NCBI GenBank assembly: GCA_963731105.1
Contig: CAVSUM010000010.1
Coordinates: 1-64,000, forward strand
DNA: 64,000 nucleotides
Source of the DNA: RPQJ01 sp963731105
GTDB lineage: Bacteria > Pseudomonadota > Gammaproteobacteria > Steroidobacterales > Steroidobacteraceae
Direction of reading: 5' to 3'
Shown: positions 8,638-19,492 of the stretch, piece by piece
Layout of the letters: each line of letters begins with the position of its first letter
Position numbering within the stretch: the first letter of the stretch is position 1
Notes under the pieces: generated by a model
Database searches by the model: none
Told to the model about the DNA's origin: nothing
The model's input: only the letters and a program-made list of their open reading frames with translations
Translations under genes and position numbers: made by a program

Positions 8638-9317
8638 TCGAGCAGCGTCGCCAGTTCCGCGAGCGACCGCACCGTCAGCGGCTGGGGCGAAGCCGCAGCG
8701 GACCAGTCCGCACCGTCGCGGTTGACCCAGACCGGGGTGATACCGGCGCGCCGTGCCCCCTCGACGTCCGCCACCACGTCGTCGCCCGCGTGCAGTGCGC
8801 GCTCGGCGACGACGCCGGCCCGCTGCAGCAACAGCGCGAATATCCGGGGATCGGGCTTGAGCACGCCCGCGTCGCGGGCTGCGACGGCGTGCTCGAAGAA
8901 GCGCGCGAGGCCAATCGCGGCGAGGTCTGCGTTGCCGTTGCTGATGGCGAACAGCCGGTACCGGCCGTGCAGCCGCTCCAGTGCGGGCAGCACGTCGTCG
9001 TACAGCGTCACCTCGTTGCGTGCGCGATAGAACACCGCGAACACTTCCTCGGCCATCGCCTCCGGATAGCCGGCCTCGCGCGCGTGGCGACGCAGCGACT
9101 CGAGCCTGAGCCAGGTGAAGTCGTGGCGCATCGCCGGGTGCTCGAGCGCCATGCGGGCGCGGACGTCGCGCATCGAGTCGAGCGTGTGCAGCTCGAGCAC
9201 GCGCGGGTAGCGCTCGGCGAGGACGTCCAGCATGACGTGCTCCGCACGCACGATGACCGGCCCCACTTCCCACAGGGTATCGTCGAGATCGAGAATGACC
9301 GCCTGCACGTCGCGCAT
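8634..9317 (-). CDS. HAD-superfamily (subfamily IA) hydrolase
   Basis: 227 residues from ATG 9317. Motif I is DLDDTLW at residues 10-16, with both catalytic aspartates. An alpha-helical cap follows, then motif II ISNGNADL, motif III Lys in GVLKPDPRIF and motif IV HAGDDVVADVEGARRAG. These enzymes are mostly small-molecule phosphatases. Similarity to YjjG/YigB-type phosphatases is suggested by the layout, but the substrate is unknown. The ORF can be extended upstream, but that part lies antisense to avtA. It starts 53 bases from the divergent avtA. Confidence 0.85.
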   Translation of the reverse strand: MRDVQAVILDLDDTLWEVGPVIVRAEHVMLDVLAERYPRVLELHTLDSMRDVRARMALEHPAMRHDFTWLRLESLRRHAREAGYPEAMAEEVFAVFYRARNEVTLYDDVLPALERLHGRYRLFAISNGNADLAAIGLARFFEHAVAARDAGVLKPDPRIFALLLQRAGVVAERALHAGDDVVADVEGARRAGITPVWVNRDGADWSAAASPQPLTVRSLAELATLLD

Positions 9318-9369
9318 CGCAGCGCGGAGTCTAACGGAGGCGTCGCGACCGCGGCGGCTGGAGATACGC

Positions 9370-10617
9370 ATGGCATTCGACACGAGCTTCGCGCGCCGCT
9401 TCGTGCGACCGACCGGTTCGCTCGAACTGATGCAGGACCTCGGCAGCGCCGGACCCGGCACGCTGATGCTCGGCGGCGGCAACCCGGCGCGCATCCCGGC
9501 CGTCGAGGCGGTGTATGCCCGGCGCCTGGCGGAGATCGCCGCCGACCCGGCGCAGTTCGGTCGCTTCGCCGCCTCCTACTCGGCTCCGGCCGGCGAGGCC
9601 GGCTTCCGCGCCACGTTGGCCGACGTCCTGGCCAGGCGCTACGGGTGGCCGCTCACGGCGCGCAACGTCGCGCTCACGCTCGGCAGCCAGTCGGCCTTCT
9701 TCACGCTGTTCAACCTGCTGGCGGGCGACACTCGCGCGGGTCCGCGCCGGCGCATCCTGTTGCCGCTGGCACCGGAGTACATCGGCTACGCCGACGTGGG
9801 CCTCAGCGACGACCTGCTCGTCTCGCGTCCCGCCGCCATCGAGGAACTGCCGGACGGGTTCTTCAAGTACCGGGTACGGTTCGAAGGACTGGAGGCGGTG
9901 CCGGACGTGGCCGCACTGTGCGTGTCGCGCCCGACCAATCCGAGCGGCAACGTGCTCGGCGGCGACGAACTGGCGCGCCTCGACGCCATCGCCCGCCGGC
10001 GCGGCGTGCCGCTGATCGTCGACGCGGCCTACGGCCTGCCCTTCCCCGGCATCCAGTTCACGGACGACGCGCCGTTCTGGAACGACAACGTGATCCTGTG
10101 CCTCAGCCTGTCGAAGCTCGGCCTGCCCTCCACGCGCACCGGCATCGTGATCGCGGCCGAGCCGGTGATCGAGGCGATCACCGCATTCAATGCGACCGCC
10201 GCGCTGGCGCCGGCTGCCACCGGACCCGTGATCGTCGAGCCGTTGCTGGCGAGCGGCGAACTCGATGCGTTGTGTCGCGAGGTGATCCGGCCGTATTACG
10301 AGCAGTGCTCGCACCGCGCGGTCGAATGGCTGCGCGAGGCCTGCGCCGGGCTGCCGCTGCGCATCCATCGGCCCGAGGGCGCGTTCTTCCTCTGGCTGTG
10401 GTTCCCGGGCCTGCCGGTCACCAGCCGGGAGCTGTATGCGCGCCTCAAGGCCCGTGGCGTGCTCGTGCTGTCCGGCCATCACTTCTTCCCGGGCCTCGCC
10501 GAGCCCTGGGCGCATCGTGACGAGTGCCTGAGAGTAAACTGCTCGCACGCGCCGGACCGCGTGCAGGCCGGCATCCGCCTGATCGCCGAGGAGGTTCGAT
10601 GCGCATACCGCGCCTGA
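9370..10617 (+). CDS. avtA: Valine-pyruvate aminotransferase
   Basis: 415 residues, fold type I PLP aminotransferase. The N-terminus (FARRFVRPTGSLELMQDLG then LMLGGGNPARIP) is the signature of AvtA, which swaps the amino group between valine or alanine and their keto acids. RPTNPSGNVL and the PLP-lysine segment SLSKLGLPSTRTG are visible, as is the C-terminal Arg-containing RVNCSHAPDRVQAG. ATG 9370 follows the divergent HAD gene by 53 bases. Its end overlaps the start of the downstream M48 protease gene by 19 bases, which suggests translational coupling. Confidence 0.88.
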   Translation: MAFDTSFARRFVRPTGSLELMQDLGSAGPGTLMLGGGNPARIPAVEAVYARRLAEIAADPAQFGRFAASYSAPAGEAGFRATLADVLARRYGWPLTARNVALTLGSQSAFFTLFNLLAGDTRAGPRRRILLPLAPEYIGYADVGLSDDLLVSRPAAIEELPDGFFKYRVRFEGLEAVPDVAALCVSRPTNPSGNVLGGDELARLDAIARRRGVPLIVDAAYGLPFPGIQFTDDAPFWNDNVILCLSLSKLGLPSTRTGIVIAAEPVIEAITAFNATAALAPAATGPVIVEPLLASGELDALCREVIRPYYEQCSHRAVEWLREACAGLPLRIHRPEGAFFLWLWFPGLPVTSRELYARLKARGVLVLSGHHFFPGLAEPWAHRDECLRVNCSHAPDRVQAGIRLIAEEVRCAYRA

Positions 10618-12169
10618 CCGCAACACTGCTCGCCGCGCTGGCGCTCGCGGGCTGCGCGGCGAACCCGGTCACTGGCCGCTCCGAGCTGCACATGGTCTCC
10701 GAGGCCCAGGAGATCCAGCTCGGGCAGCAGTACTACCCGCCGTCGCGCCAGTCGCAGGGCGGCGACTACGTCACGGACCCACGCGTCACCGAGTACGTGC
10801 AGCAGGTCGGCAACCGGCTTGCCGCCGTGGCCGACCGGCGGCTGCCGTACGAGTTCGTGGTGCTCAACAGTGGCGAGCTCAACGCATGGGCGCTGCCGGG
10901 CGGCAAGATCGCCGTCAATCGCGGCCTGCTGGTCGAGCTCAAGAACGAGGCCGAGCTCGCGGCGGTGCTGAGTCACGAGATCGTGCACGCGGCGGCACGT
11001 CACGGTGCGCAGCAGATGGAGAAGGGCCAGCTGCTGCAGATCGGCGCAGCCATCGCCTCGATCGGCGCGGCGCCTACGGAGGTTCGGAACTCGGGCAGGT
11101 GGTCGGCCAGGGCGCGGCGCTCGGCGCACAACTGCTGCAGGCCAAGTACGGTCGGGACGACGAGCTGGAGTCCGACCAATACGGCATGCAGTACATGAAG
11201 CGTGCCGGCTTCGACCTGCAGGCGGCGGTCACCCTGCAGGAGCTGTTCGTCCGCAAGTACCAGGCCGGAGTCGAGCAGGACTGGATGACGGGGCTGTTCG
11301 CCAGCCATCCACCCTCGCAGGAACGCGTGGACGCGAACCGCCGCACCATGCAGGCGCTGGGTGGTCCGGGCGGCGACCTCGGCACCGAGCGCTACCGGGC
11401 GGCGATGGCCGGCCTCATGCGCGACGCGCCGGCGTACGCAAAGCACCAGCAGGCGCTCGCGGCCGCGAACAAGGGCGACCTCGCGACCGCGCGCCGCCTC
11501 ACCAACGAGGCGGCGAAGATGCAGCCGCGCGAGTCACGCTTTCAAGGCACGCTCGGCGACATCGAACTGGCGCAGAAGAATCCGCGCGGCGCGCTGCCAT
11601 ATTTCCAGAAGGCCAGCGAGCTCGACCCGGGCTATTTCAAGCCGATGGCGCAGGCGGGCATCACGCACTACCAGCTCGGCAACCGCGCCGCGGCAGAGCC
11701 GCTGCTGACGAAAAGCATGCAGCTGCTGCCCACGGCCCCCGGCGCCTATTACCTGGGCCGCCTGAACGAGGACCGGGGCAACACCGCCGAGGCCGTGCGC
11801 TACTACAAGCTGGCCGCGGGCACGAAGTCTGCGCTCGGCGAGGACGCGCGCAGCCGCCTCGCGCGGCTCGACCTGGCGCAGAGCCCGGAAACCTACCTCG
11901 CGATCCAGCCGCAGCTCGACAACCAGGGGCGCGTCTGGCTCACGGTAGGCAATCGCACCTCGCTGCCGGTTTCGGGCGTGAGCATCGTCGTGGGGATCGT
12001 CGACCAGACCGGGCGGACCGTCTACGGCCCGGAGCGGGTCGGCACCGGCAGCAACGTGGTTGCCGCGGGCCAGTCCGTGAATCTGCGCACGTCGTTCGGG
12101 CCCTTCAGCAGCAGCGACGTTCTGCGCTACGTGAAGTGGCAGGTCGAAAGCGCACGGCCCGCCCAGTGA
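10599..12169 (+). CDS. M48-family metalloprotease lipoprotein with TPR region (frame broken near 11085)
   Basis: About 523 residues. The N-terminus has a lipobox (LALAGC, Cys near residue 19), so it should be a lipoprotein facing the periplasm. The zinc motif HEIVHAAARH lies near residue 130 and the third ligand Glu in DDELESDQYGM. A helical TPR-like region and a beta-rich tail follow. This is the layout of BepA/YfgC-like proteases that maintain outer-membrane proteins. The frame changes at about 11085, where one missing G in gcggcg(g)cctac would restore AAAYGGSELG; length is 3n+2, which fits a one-base loss. AGGAGG precedes the ATG, inside the end of avtA. Confidence 0.85.
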
Positions 12170-12184
12170 ACTGACCGCCGGGTC

Positions 12185-15100
12185 CTACGGCGCACGCTCC
12201 CGGAGAACGTCGCGCAGCACGCGTGCGGTGTGCGACTTGCCTTTCACCCTGGCGACGGCCTCGGGCGCGCCCTGTACCACGATGCGGCCACCGCCCGAGC
12301 CGCCTTCCGGGCCGAGGTCGATGAGCCAGTCGGCCTCCGCGATCACGTCGAGGTTGTGCTCGATCACCACGACCGTGTGCCCCGCGTCCACCAGCCGGTG
12401 CAGCACGCGGATCAGCTTCTCGACGTCGGCCATGTGCAGTCCGACGGTGGGCTCGTCGAGCACGTACACGGTACCGGGCGTGGTCCCGGCGCGGCGCGGA
12501 TCGGCCTGCGGCCGGAGTCGCGCGAGTTCCGTCACCAGCTTGATGCGCTGCGCCTCGCCGCCGGAGAGCGTGGGGCTCTGCTGGCCGAGCGTCAGGTAGC
12601 CGAGGCCCACGTCCTGCAGCAGCCGCAGTGCGTGGTGGATGCGAGGGTGCGCGGCGAAGAACTCCACCGCCTCGTCGACGCTCATCGCCAGCACGTCGCC
12701 GATGCTGCGGCCGCGATGCTGCACGGCCAGCGTCTCGACGTTGAAGCGCCGCCCGCGGCAGGCGTCGCACAGCACCTTCACGTTGGGCAGGAAGCTCATC
12801 TCGATGGTCTGCACGCCCTGGCCTTCGCACGCGTCGCACCGGCCGCCGGCCGTGTTGAACGAGAAGCGGCCAGGCCCGTAGCCGCGCACGCGTGACTCGG
12901 TGGTGCCGGCGTACAGCTTGCGGATATCGTCCCAGAACCCGACGTAGGTGGCCGGGCAGGAGCGCGGCGTCTTGCCGATCGGCGTCTGGTCCACCTCGAG
13001 CACGCGCGCGACGTGTTCCACGCCGTGCAACGCCTTGCAGCCGAACCAGGCCGGCGCACGGCGACGGCGCTTCGCAGTCGCCGGCGTGCGCGTGCAGGTT
13101 CGCGTACAGCACGTCGCGCGCGAGCGTGGATTTGCCCGACCCCGACACGCCGGTGATCACGGTGAGGCGGCCGAGCGGAATCCGCGCGTTCACCTTGCGC
13201 AGGTTGTGCAGCTCCGCGCCCTCGATCTCGAGCGCCGGGTCGGCGCGACGGACGGCACGGCGCCCGGCGAGCGGGTGCAGCAGCGGGTGCGCGAGGAAGC
13301 GGCCGGTGAGCGACTCCGGGGCAGCGATCAGGTCATCGATGCTGCCCTCGCCGACGACGCGGCCACCCAGCGTGCCGGCGCCCGGCCCGAGATCGATCAC
13401 GTGGTCGGCGCGACGGATGGTCTCCTCGTCGTGCTCCACCACCAGCAGCGTGTTGCCCTTGGCACCGAGCTTGTCGAGCGTGTCGAGCAACACGCGGTTG
13501 TCGCGCGGGTGCAGCCCGATGGTGGGCTCGTCGAGCACGTAGCAGACGCCCTGCAGGTTCGAGCCGAGCTGCGCGGCCAGGCGGATGCGCTGCGCCTCGC
13601 CGCCGGAAAGCGTCGGAGCCGCGCGGTCGAGCGAGATGTAGCCGAGCCCGACGTCCTGCAGGAAGGTGAGCCGCGAGCGGATCTCGGCCAGCAGGTCGCG
13701 GGCGATCTCGCGCTCGCGACCGACGAGCTTCAGGCCGTCGAAGAACCGGCGCGCGTCGTCGACCGGCAGGGCCGCCAGCTCTGCGACGGAGCGCTTGCGA
13801 AACAGCACGTTGAGCGCGACCGGGTTGAGCCTCTGGCCGTCGCAATCGGCGCAGGCTACCGCCTCGCCTTCGAACCATTCGTTCCACCAGATTTCTTCGC
13901 CGCTCTGCTCGGCATCGAAGCCCTTGATGGCCACCCCGGTACCGAAGCACGACTCGCACCAGCCGTGCTTCGAGTTGTACGAGAACAGCCGCGGATCGAG
14001 CTCGGCGAAACTGCGGCTGCAGGACGGGCACGCGCGTCGCGTGGAAAACACGCGCAGCTTGCCGCGGTCGAGCAGGTGCGCCACGCCCTTGCCGTAGTCG
14101 AGCGCCTGCTGCAGCAGGCGGCGCAGCTCGAGCTCCTGGCTGCCACCCACCTGCACGCTGCCGAGCGGCAGCTCCAGCGTGTGCTCGCGAAAGCGGTCGA
14201 GACGCGGCCACGGTGCCGTTGGCAGGTACTTGCCGTCGACGCGCAGCCGGCTGAAGCCCTTGCCTGCCGCCCACTTCGCAAGGTCGGTGTAGTAGCCCTT
14301 GCGCGCCACGACGAGCGGCGCGAGGAACTCGATGCGCCTGCCCTTCGCTTCGCGCAGCAGTCGCGCGGCGATCGCATCCGCGCTCTGCGGCTCGATCGGC
14401 ACCGCGCAGTCCGGGCAGTGCTGCACGCCCAGCTTGACGTACAGCAGGCGCAGGAAGTGATGCACCTCGGTGAGCGTGCCCACCGTGCTCTTGCGACCGC
14501 CGCGGCTGGTGCGCTGCTCGATCGCCACGGTCGGCGGAATGCCGAAGATCGCGTCCACGTCCGGGCGGCCCGCCGGCTGCACGAACTGACGCGCGTAGGC
14601 GTTGAGCGACTCGAGGTAGCGACGCTGTCCTTCGGCGAACACGATGTCGAACGCGAGCGTGGACTTGCCGGAGCCAGACACGCCGGTGACTACTGTCATG
14701 CCATGACGCGGGATGGCGACGTCGACGTCGCGCAGGTTGTGCTCCCGCGCGCCGTGGACGACGATCGCGTCGCGGGTGGCGTCCGCCACGCGTGACGCCG
14801 GTGCCGCCAGACGCTCGGGGACTCCCCGGGCTGCCGACTCGAGCAGTCGCGTGCGCTCGATGTCGTGCTCGCGCAGTGCGCGGCCCGTGTGCGACGCCTC
14901 GCAGCGCATCACCTCCTCCGGCGTCCCGGCGGCGACCAGTCGCCCGCCGCGCTCGCCGCCCTCCGGGCCGAGGTCGATGATCCAGTCGGCCGCGCGGATC
15001 ACGTCGAGGTTGTGCTCGATCACCACCAGCGAACTGCCCGCGTCGAGCAGGCGCTTGAACGCTCCGAGCAGCTTGGCGACGTCGTCGAAGTGCAGCCCGG

Positions 15101-17723
15101 TGGTCGGCTCGTCGAACAGGAAGAGAGGAGGGGACGGTCTCTTGACTGTCCCCTCTTGGGGACAGTCAAGAGACCGTCCCCTCCTCTCCGCCAGGTGCTT
15201 GGCGAGCTTGAGCCGCTGCGCCTCGCCGCCCGACAGCGTCGGCACGGGCTGGCCGAGGCGCAGGTACTCGAGTCCTACGGCGACCAGCGGCTCGATGCGG
15301 TCCAGCAGCTCGCGATCGCCGGCGAAGAACACCGCTGCCTCCGACACCGTCATGTCGAGGACGTCGGCGATGCTGCGCGCCGGCCCGTCGCCGCGCGCCA
15401 GCTTTACCTCGAGGATCTCCGGCCGATAGCGCCGCCCGTCGCAATCCGGGCAGCGCAGGTACACGTCGGAGAGGAACTGCATCTCGACGTGCTCGAAGCC
15501 GTTGCCGGCGCAGGTCGGACAGCGGCCGTTGCCGGAATTGAAGCTGAAGGTGCCGAGCGTGTAGCCGCGCTCGATCGACACCGCCTCGGCCGCGTAGCGC
15601 TTGCGGATCACGTCGAACGCGCCGACGTAGCTCGCCGGGTTCGAGCGCGTGGTGCGACCGATCGCGGTCTGGTCCACCAGCACCACCTCGCCGACGTGTT
15701 CCGCGCCGAGCAGCTCGCGATGCTGGCCCGGCGCCTCGGTTGGCTTGCCCTTGGCGCGCAACAGCGCGGCGTGCAGCACGTCCTGCACCAGCGTGGACTT
15801 GCCGGAGCCCGACACGCCGGTCACGCACACGAGGCGGCCGAGCGGGATCTCCACGTCGAGATCCTGCAGGTTGTGCTCGGTCGCGCCGCGCACCACCAGC
15901 CGCGGATCGCCGGGCCTCGGCGGGCCCCGGTGTCCGGCGGCCTGCGCGGCGTCCTTGCGGCCGGACAGGTACGCCGCGGTGAGCGTGTCCGCCCCGCCCG
16001 CCAGCTCGGCCGGCGTGCCGTTGAAGACGATTCGCCCGCCGTGCTCGCCGGGACCGGGCCCGAGGTCGACGATGCGATCGGCCGCGAGCATGATCTGCGG
16101 GTCGTGCTCCACGACCAGCAGCGAATTGCCGTTGTCGCGCAAGCGCTGCATCACCTCGATCACGCGCCGCATGTCGCGCGGGTGCAGGCCGATGGAGGGC
16201 TCGTCGAGCACGAACAGCGTGTTGGTGAGCGAGGTGCCAAGCGCGGTGGTGAGGTTGATGCGCTGCACCTCGCCGCCCGACAGCGTGCGCGACTGGCGAT
16301 CCAGCGTCAGGTAGCCGAGGCCGACGCGCACCAGGAAGTCGAGGCGCGCGCGGATCTCGCCGAGCAGGAGGTCGGCGGCCTCATCAAGCGGCGCGGGCAA
16401 CGCCAGCGCGGCGAAGAAGCCGCTGACGCGCTCCACCGGCAGCAGCATCAGGTCGTGGATGTTGAGTCCCGGCTGGCCGTCACCGGGCGCGCCGAGCCGC
16501 CACAGCAATGCCTCGGGCTTGAGCCGCGCGCCGCCGCAATCCGCGCAGGCGGTATAGCTGCGGTACTTCGACAGCAGCACGCGGATGTGCATCTTGTACG
16601 ACTTGGTCTCGAGCCAGGCGAAGAAGCGCTTCGCGCCGTACCAGACTTTCTTCTCCCACGGCCCCTCGCCGTCGATCACCCAGCGCCGCTGCTCGGCGGT
16701 GAGCTCGCGCCACGGCACGTCGAGCGGAATGCCGCGCTTGCGCGCGAACTTCACCAGGTCCTCCTGGCATTCGCGGTACGACTCGGTCTGCCAGGGACGG
16801 ATCGCGCCGCCGCGCAGGGTCTTCGCCGTGTCCGGCACGACGAGCCCGTAGTCGACACCGATGACGCGGCCGAAGCCGCGGCAGGTGTCGCAGGCACCGA
16901 GCGGGGAATTGAACGAGAACAGGCTCGGCGTGGGATCGCGGTAGTGGATGTCGCAGTCGGCGCAGTGCAGGTCGGCGGAGAAGCGCCAGACACCCTCTCC
17001 CGCCTGCGCGGGAGAGGGTTGGGGTGAGGGTTGCTCAACGTGCACATTGACCCGTCCGCGCCCGACCCGCAGCGCGGCCTCCACCGCCTCGAGCAGTCGG
17101 CTGCGATCCACCGCGGCCGCGCGCAAGCGGTCCTGCACGATCTCGAGCAGCCCCGGCGCACGTGCGTGCACCCGCGTGTAGCCCTGCTGCGCGAGCAGGG
17201 CCAGCACTTCCTCCTCGGTGAAGTTCTTCGGCACTTCCACCGGGAAGGTCAGCACCAGCCGCGGATCGCCGCTGGCCGCCGCACGCTCGCGGAGCTCCCC
17301 GGCGATGCTGTCGGGAGTATCGCGACGTACTGGCCGCCCGCACCCGCGGCAGTGCAGGCGGGCCGCCCGCGCGTAGAGCAGCTTCAGGTGGTCGTTCAGC
17401 TCGGTCATCGTCCCGACCGTGGAGCGCGAGGTGCGCACCGGGTTGGTCTGGTCGATGGCGATCGCCGGGGGGATGCCCTCGATGCGGTCGACCTGCGGCT
17501 TGTCCATGCGGTCGAGGAACTGGCGGGCGTACGGCGAGAACGTCTCGACGTAGCGGCGCTGGCCCTCGGCGTAGACCGTGTCGAACACCAGGGAGGACTT
17601 GCCGGAGCCGGACACACCGGTGACCACGACCAGCTGGCGCAGCGGGATGTCGAGGTCGAGCGCGCGCAGGTTGTTCTGGCGCGCGCCGCGGACACGGATG
17701 CAATCGTGGGTTTGCGAAGTCAT
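12185..17723 (-). CDS. uvrA: Tandem double-length excinuclease ABC subunit UvrA (frame broken near 13050)
   Basis: About 1845 residues, twice the usual 940, with four ABC-ATPase modules: Walker A GVSGSGKS near residues 36, 640, 1000 and 1530, each with an LSGGE signature and an LDEP or FDEP Walker B (SIGLHPRD, TTGLHFDD, TIGLHPRD, TVGLHMAD). CxxC zinc modules lie between them (CRGCG, CADCD, CPTC, CDAC). UvrA dimers detect DNA damage for excision repair; here the dimer seems built into one chain. One extra C near 13050 (GGCCTGG for GGCTGG in CAGWFGCK) breaks the frame before the fourth module. Two palindromic repeats are embedded in frame at 15123-15188 and 16992-17031. A normal-length uvrA may exist elsewhere. 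Confidence 0.9.
15123..15188. repeat. 66-bp perfect palindrome inserted in frame in uvrA
   Basis: 31-base arms at 15123-15153 and 15158-15188 are exact inverted copies, separated by TCTT. The element is 66 bases, exactly 22 codons. It places an extra, low-quality peptide (containing RSLDCPQEG and VKRPSPP) between LAKHLAERR and LFLFDEPTTGLH, directly before the Walker B strand of the second ABC module. Its core GGGGACnGTCCC matches the words at 5465-5531. Confidence 0.9.
16992..17031. repeat. REP-like hairpin inserted in frame in uvrA
   Basis: Stem ACCCTCTCCCGC / GCGGGAGAGGGT around a CTGC loop, followed by TGGGGTGAGGG. This is the widespread CCCTCACCCC-AACCCTCTCCC type of proteobacterial repeat. 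On the uvrA strand it is translated as QPSPQPSPAQAGEGVW, the peptide signature this repeat leaves inside genes. It falls between the first ABC module's inserted domain and the CADCD zinc motif, where it is evidently tolerated. Confidence 0.85.
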
Positions 17724-17836
17724 CGGGTTGCCGGCGGCAATGCGGGGCGGGCCGGGCAGGCCACGCTACCATGATCTGCCCGGATCACGGATACTTCGTG
17801 CCACAACAATTCCAGGATTCCGGGGCCTAGACAATT

Positions 17837-18478
17837 ATGCGGTTCCTGTCCGCCCTCATGCCGCGCGAGGCGCGGTTTTTCGCGCTTTTCAACCAGCACG
17901 CCGAACTGATCGTCGCCGGGGGACGGGCCACCGTCGAGCTGGTGCGCGACTACGCGGACACCTCGCGCCGCGCGGCCCTGATCGAGCAGATCAGCGACAT
18001 CGAGCGCCGGGCCGACAAGTTCACCTACGAGACCGTGCAACTGCTGCACGCGACGTTCATCACGCCGTTCGACCGCAACGACATCCACCGCCTGATCTCG
18101 AGCATGGACGACATCCTGGACCTGATGCAGGACTCGGCCGAGTCCATGCACCTGTTCGACATCCAGTCCCTGCCGCCCGAGGCGATGCGCATGGCGGAAC
18201 TGCTCGATGCGTGCTGCATCCGGGTGCAGGAGGCCGTGGGACTGCTCTCGTCGATGGACAACGCCACCAAGGCGCTGGCGCTGGCGCAGGAGATCGACGG
18301 GCTCGAGAGCGAGGCCGACGCCGTGATGCGCGCCGGCATCTCGAAGCTGTTCCGCGAGGAAGCGGACGTGCGCCAGCTGATCAAGCACAAGAACGTCTAC
18401 GAGTACCTCGAGAACGCCATCGACAAGTGCCAGGACGTGGCGAACGTGATCGAGTCCGTGGTGGTCGAGAACGTCTGA
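17837..18478 (+). CDS. DUF47 PhoU-like phosphate transport regulator
   Basis: 213 residues, all-helical, beginning MRFLSALMPREARFFALFNQHAELI, the N-terminal signature of the DUF47/TIGR00153 family related to PhoU. ISDIERRADKFTYE and FDRNDIHRLISSMDDILDLM carry the acidic E/DxxxD pattern that binds metal in PhoU-like bundles. Members sit next to Pit transporters and are thought to control them. Here the stop codon is three bases before the Pit start, so the two form an operon. The gene diverges from uvrA across 113 bases, which must hold both promoters. Confidence 0.9.
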   Translation: MRFLSALMPREARFFALFNQHAELIVAGGRATVELVRDYADTSRRAALIEQISDIERRADKFTYETVQLLHATFITPFDRNDIHRLISSMDDILDLMQDSAESMHLFDIQSLPPEAMRMAELLDACCIRVQEAVGLLSSMDNATKALALAQEIDGLESEADAVMRAGISKLFREEADVRQLIKHKNVYEYLENAIDKCQDVANVIESVVVENV

Positions 18479-18481
18479 AGC

Positions 18482-19483
18482 ATGGACCTGCAGTTCGCCT
18501 TCTGGACGCTCGCGCTGCTGGTGGCGCTGGCGCTGGTCTTCGACTTCATGAACGGCTTCCACGACGCCGCGAATTCCATCGCGACCGTCGTCTCGACCGG
18601 CGTGCTGCGCCCCTACCAGGCGGTGATCTGGGCGGCGTTCTTCAACTTCGTCGCGATCTTCATCTTCCACCTCAAGGTGGCGGCGATGGTCGGCAAGGGC
18701 ATCGTCGACCCGGCGGCCGTGGACCACTACGTGATCTTCGGCGCGCTGATCGGCGCGATCGCCTGGAACCTGATCACCTGGTACTACGGCATCCCGTCGA
18801 GCTCCTCGCACGCCCTGATCGGCGGCCTGATCGGCGCGACGATCGCCAAGGCGGGCACCGCGCCGCTGCTCGCTCCGGGCATCCTCAAGACCGCCGCGTT
18901 CATCTTCGTCTCGCCGCTGCTCGGCATGCTGCTGGGCGGGCTGCTCATGGTCGGCGTGTCCTGGGCCTGCCTTCACTCGGCGCCGCGCAAGGTCGATCGC
19001 TGGTTTCGCCGGTTGCAGCTCGCCTCCGCGGCGGCCTACAGCATCGGCCACGGCAGTAACGACGCGCAGAAGACCATGGGCATCATCTGGCTGCTGCTGA
19101 TCGCCGCCGGCGTCACGACGCGCGACCACCTGCCGGTCTGGGTGATCGTCAGCTGCTACCTCGCGATCGCGCTCGGCACCATGTTCGGCGGCTGGCGCAT
19201 CGTCAAGACCATGGGCCAGAAGATCACCAAGCTCCGGCCGCAGGGCGGCTTCGCGGCCGAGACCGGCGGCGCGATTACGCTGTTCCTCGCCTCGAGCCTC
19301 GGCATCCCGGTTTCCACCACGCACACCATCACCGGCGCGATCGTCGGCGTCGGCTCGGCGCAGCGTACCCGCGCGGTGCGCTGGGGCGTGGCCGGCAACA
19401 TCGTCGTCGCGTGGATCATCACCATGCCGGCCGCCGCGCTGATGGCGGCGCTCGCCTACTACGCGGGCCGGCTGATCCTCTGA
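18482..19483 (+). CDS. Pit-family low-affinity inorganic phosphate transporter
   Basis: 333 residues with about ten membrane segments. Both copies of the family signature are visible: FMNGFHDAANSIAT near residue 21 and SIGHGSNDAQKTMG near residue 180, together with GIPSSSSHALIGG and GIPVSTTHTITGA. Pit proteins import metal-phosphate complexes using the proton (or sodium) gradient. It lies three bases after the DUF47 regulator. At 333 residues it is the short form without the large cytoplasmic loop of E. coli PitA. The following reductase gene starts nine bases later, so it may be co-transcribed, though a functional link is not obvious. Confidence 0.92.
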   Translation: MDLQFAFWTLALLVALALVFDFMNGFHDAANSIATVVSTGVLRPYQAVIWAAFFNFVAIFIFHLKVAAMVGKGIVDPAAVDHYVIFGALIGAIAWNLITWYYGIPSSSSHALIGGLIGATIAKAGTAPLLAPGILKTAAFIFVSPLLGMLLGGLLMVGVSWACLHSAPRKVDRWFRRLQLASAAAYSIGHGSNDAQKTMGIIWLLLIAAGVTTRDHLPVWVIVSCYLAIALGTMFGGWRIVKTMGQKITKLRPQGGFAAETGGAITLFLASSLGIPVSTTHTITGAIVGVGSAQRTRAVRWGVAGNIVVAWIITMPAAALMAALAYYAGRLIL

Positions 19484-19492
19484 GGCTTGCCA

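Noticed and set aside
12105..17723. The single longest open frame over uvrA, 1872 codons
   Set aside because: Its last 290 residues are Arg/Ala-rich nonsense; the real fourth ABC module (LSGGEAQRIKL, LDEPTVGLH) is in another frame from about 13030 to 12185.
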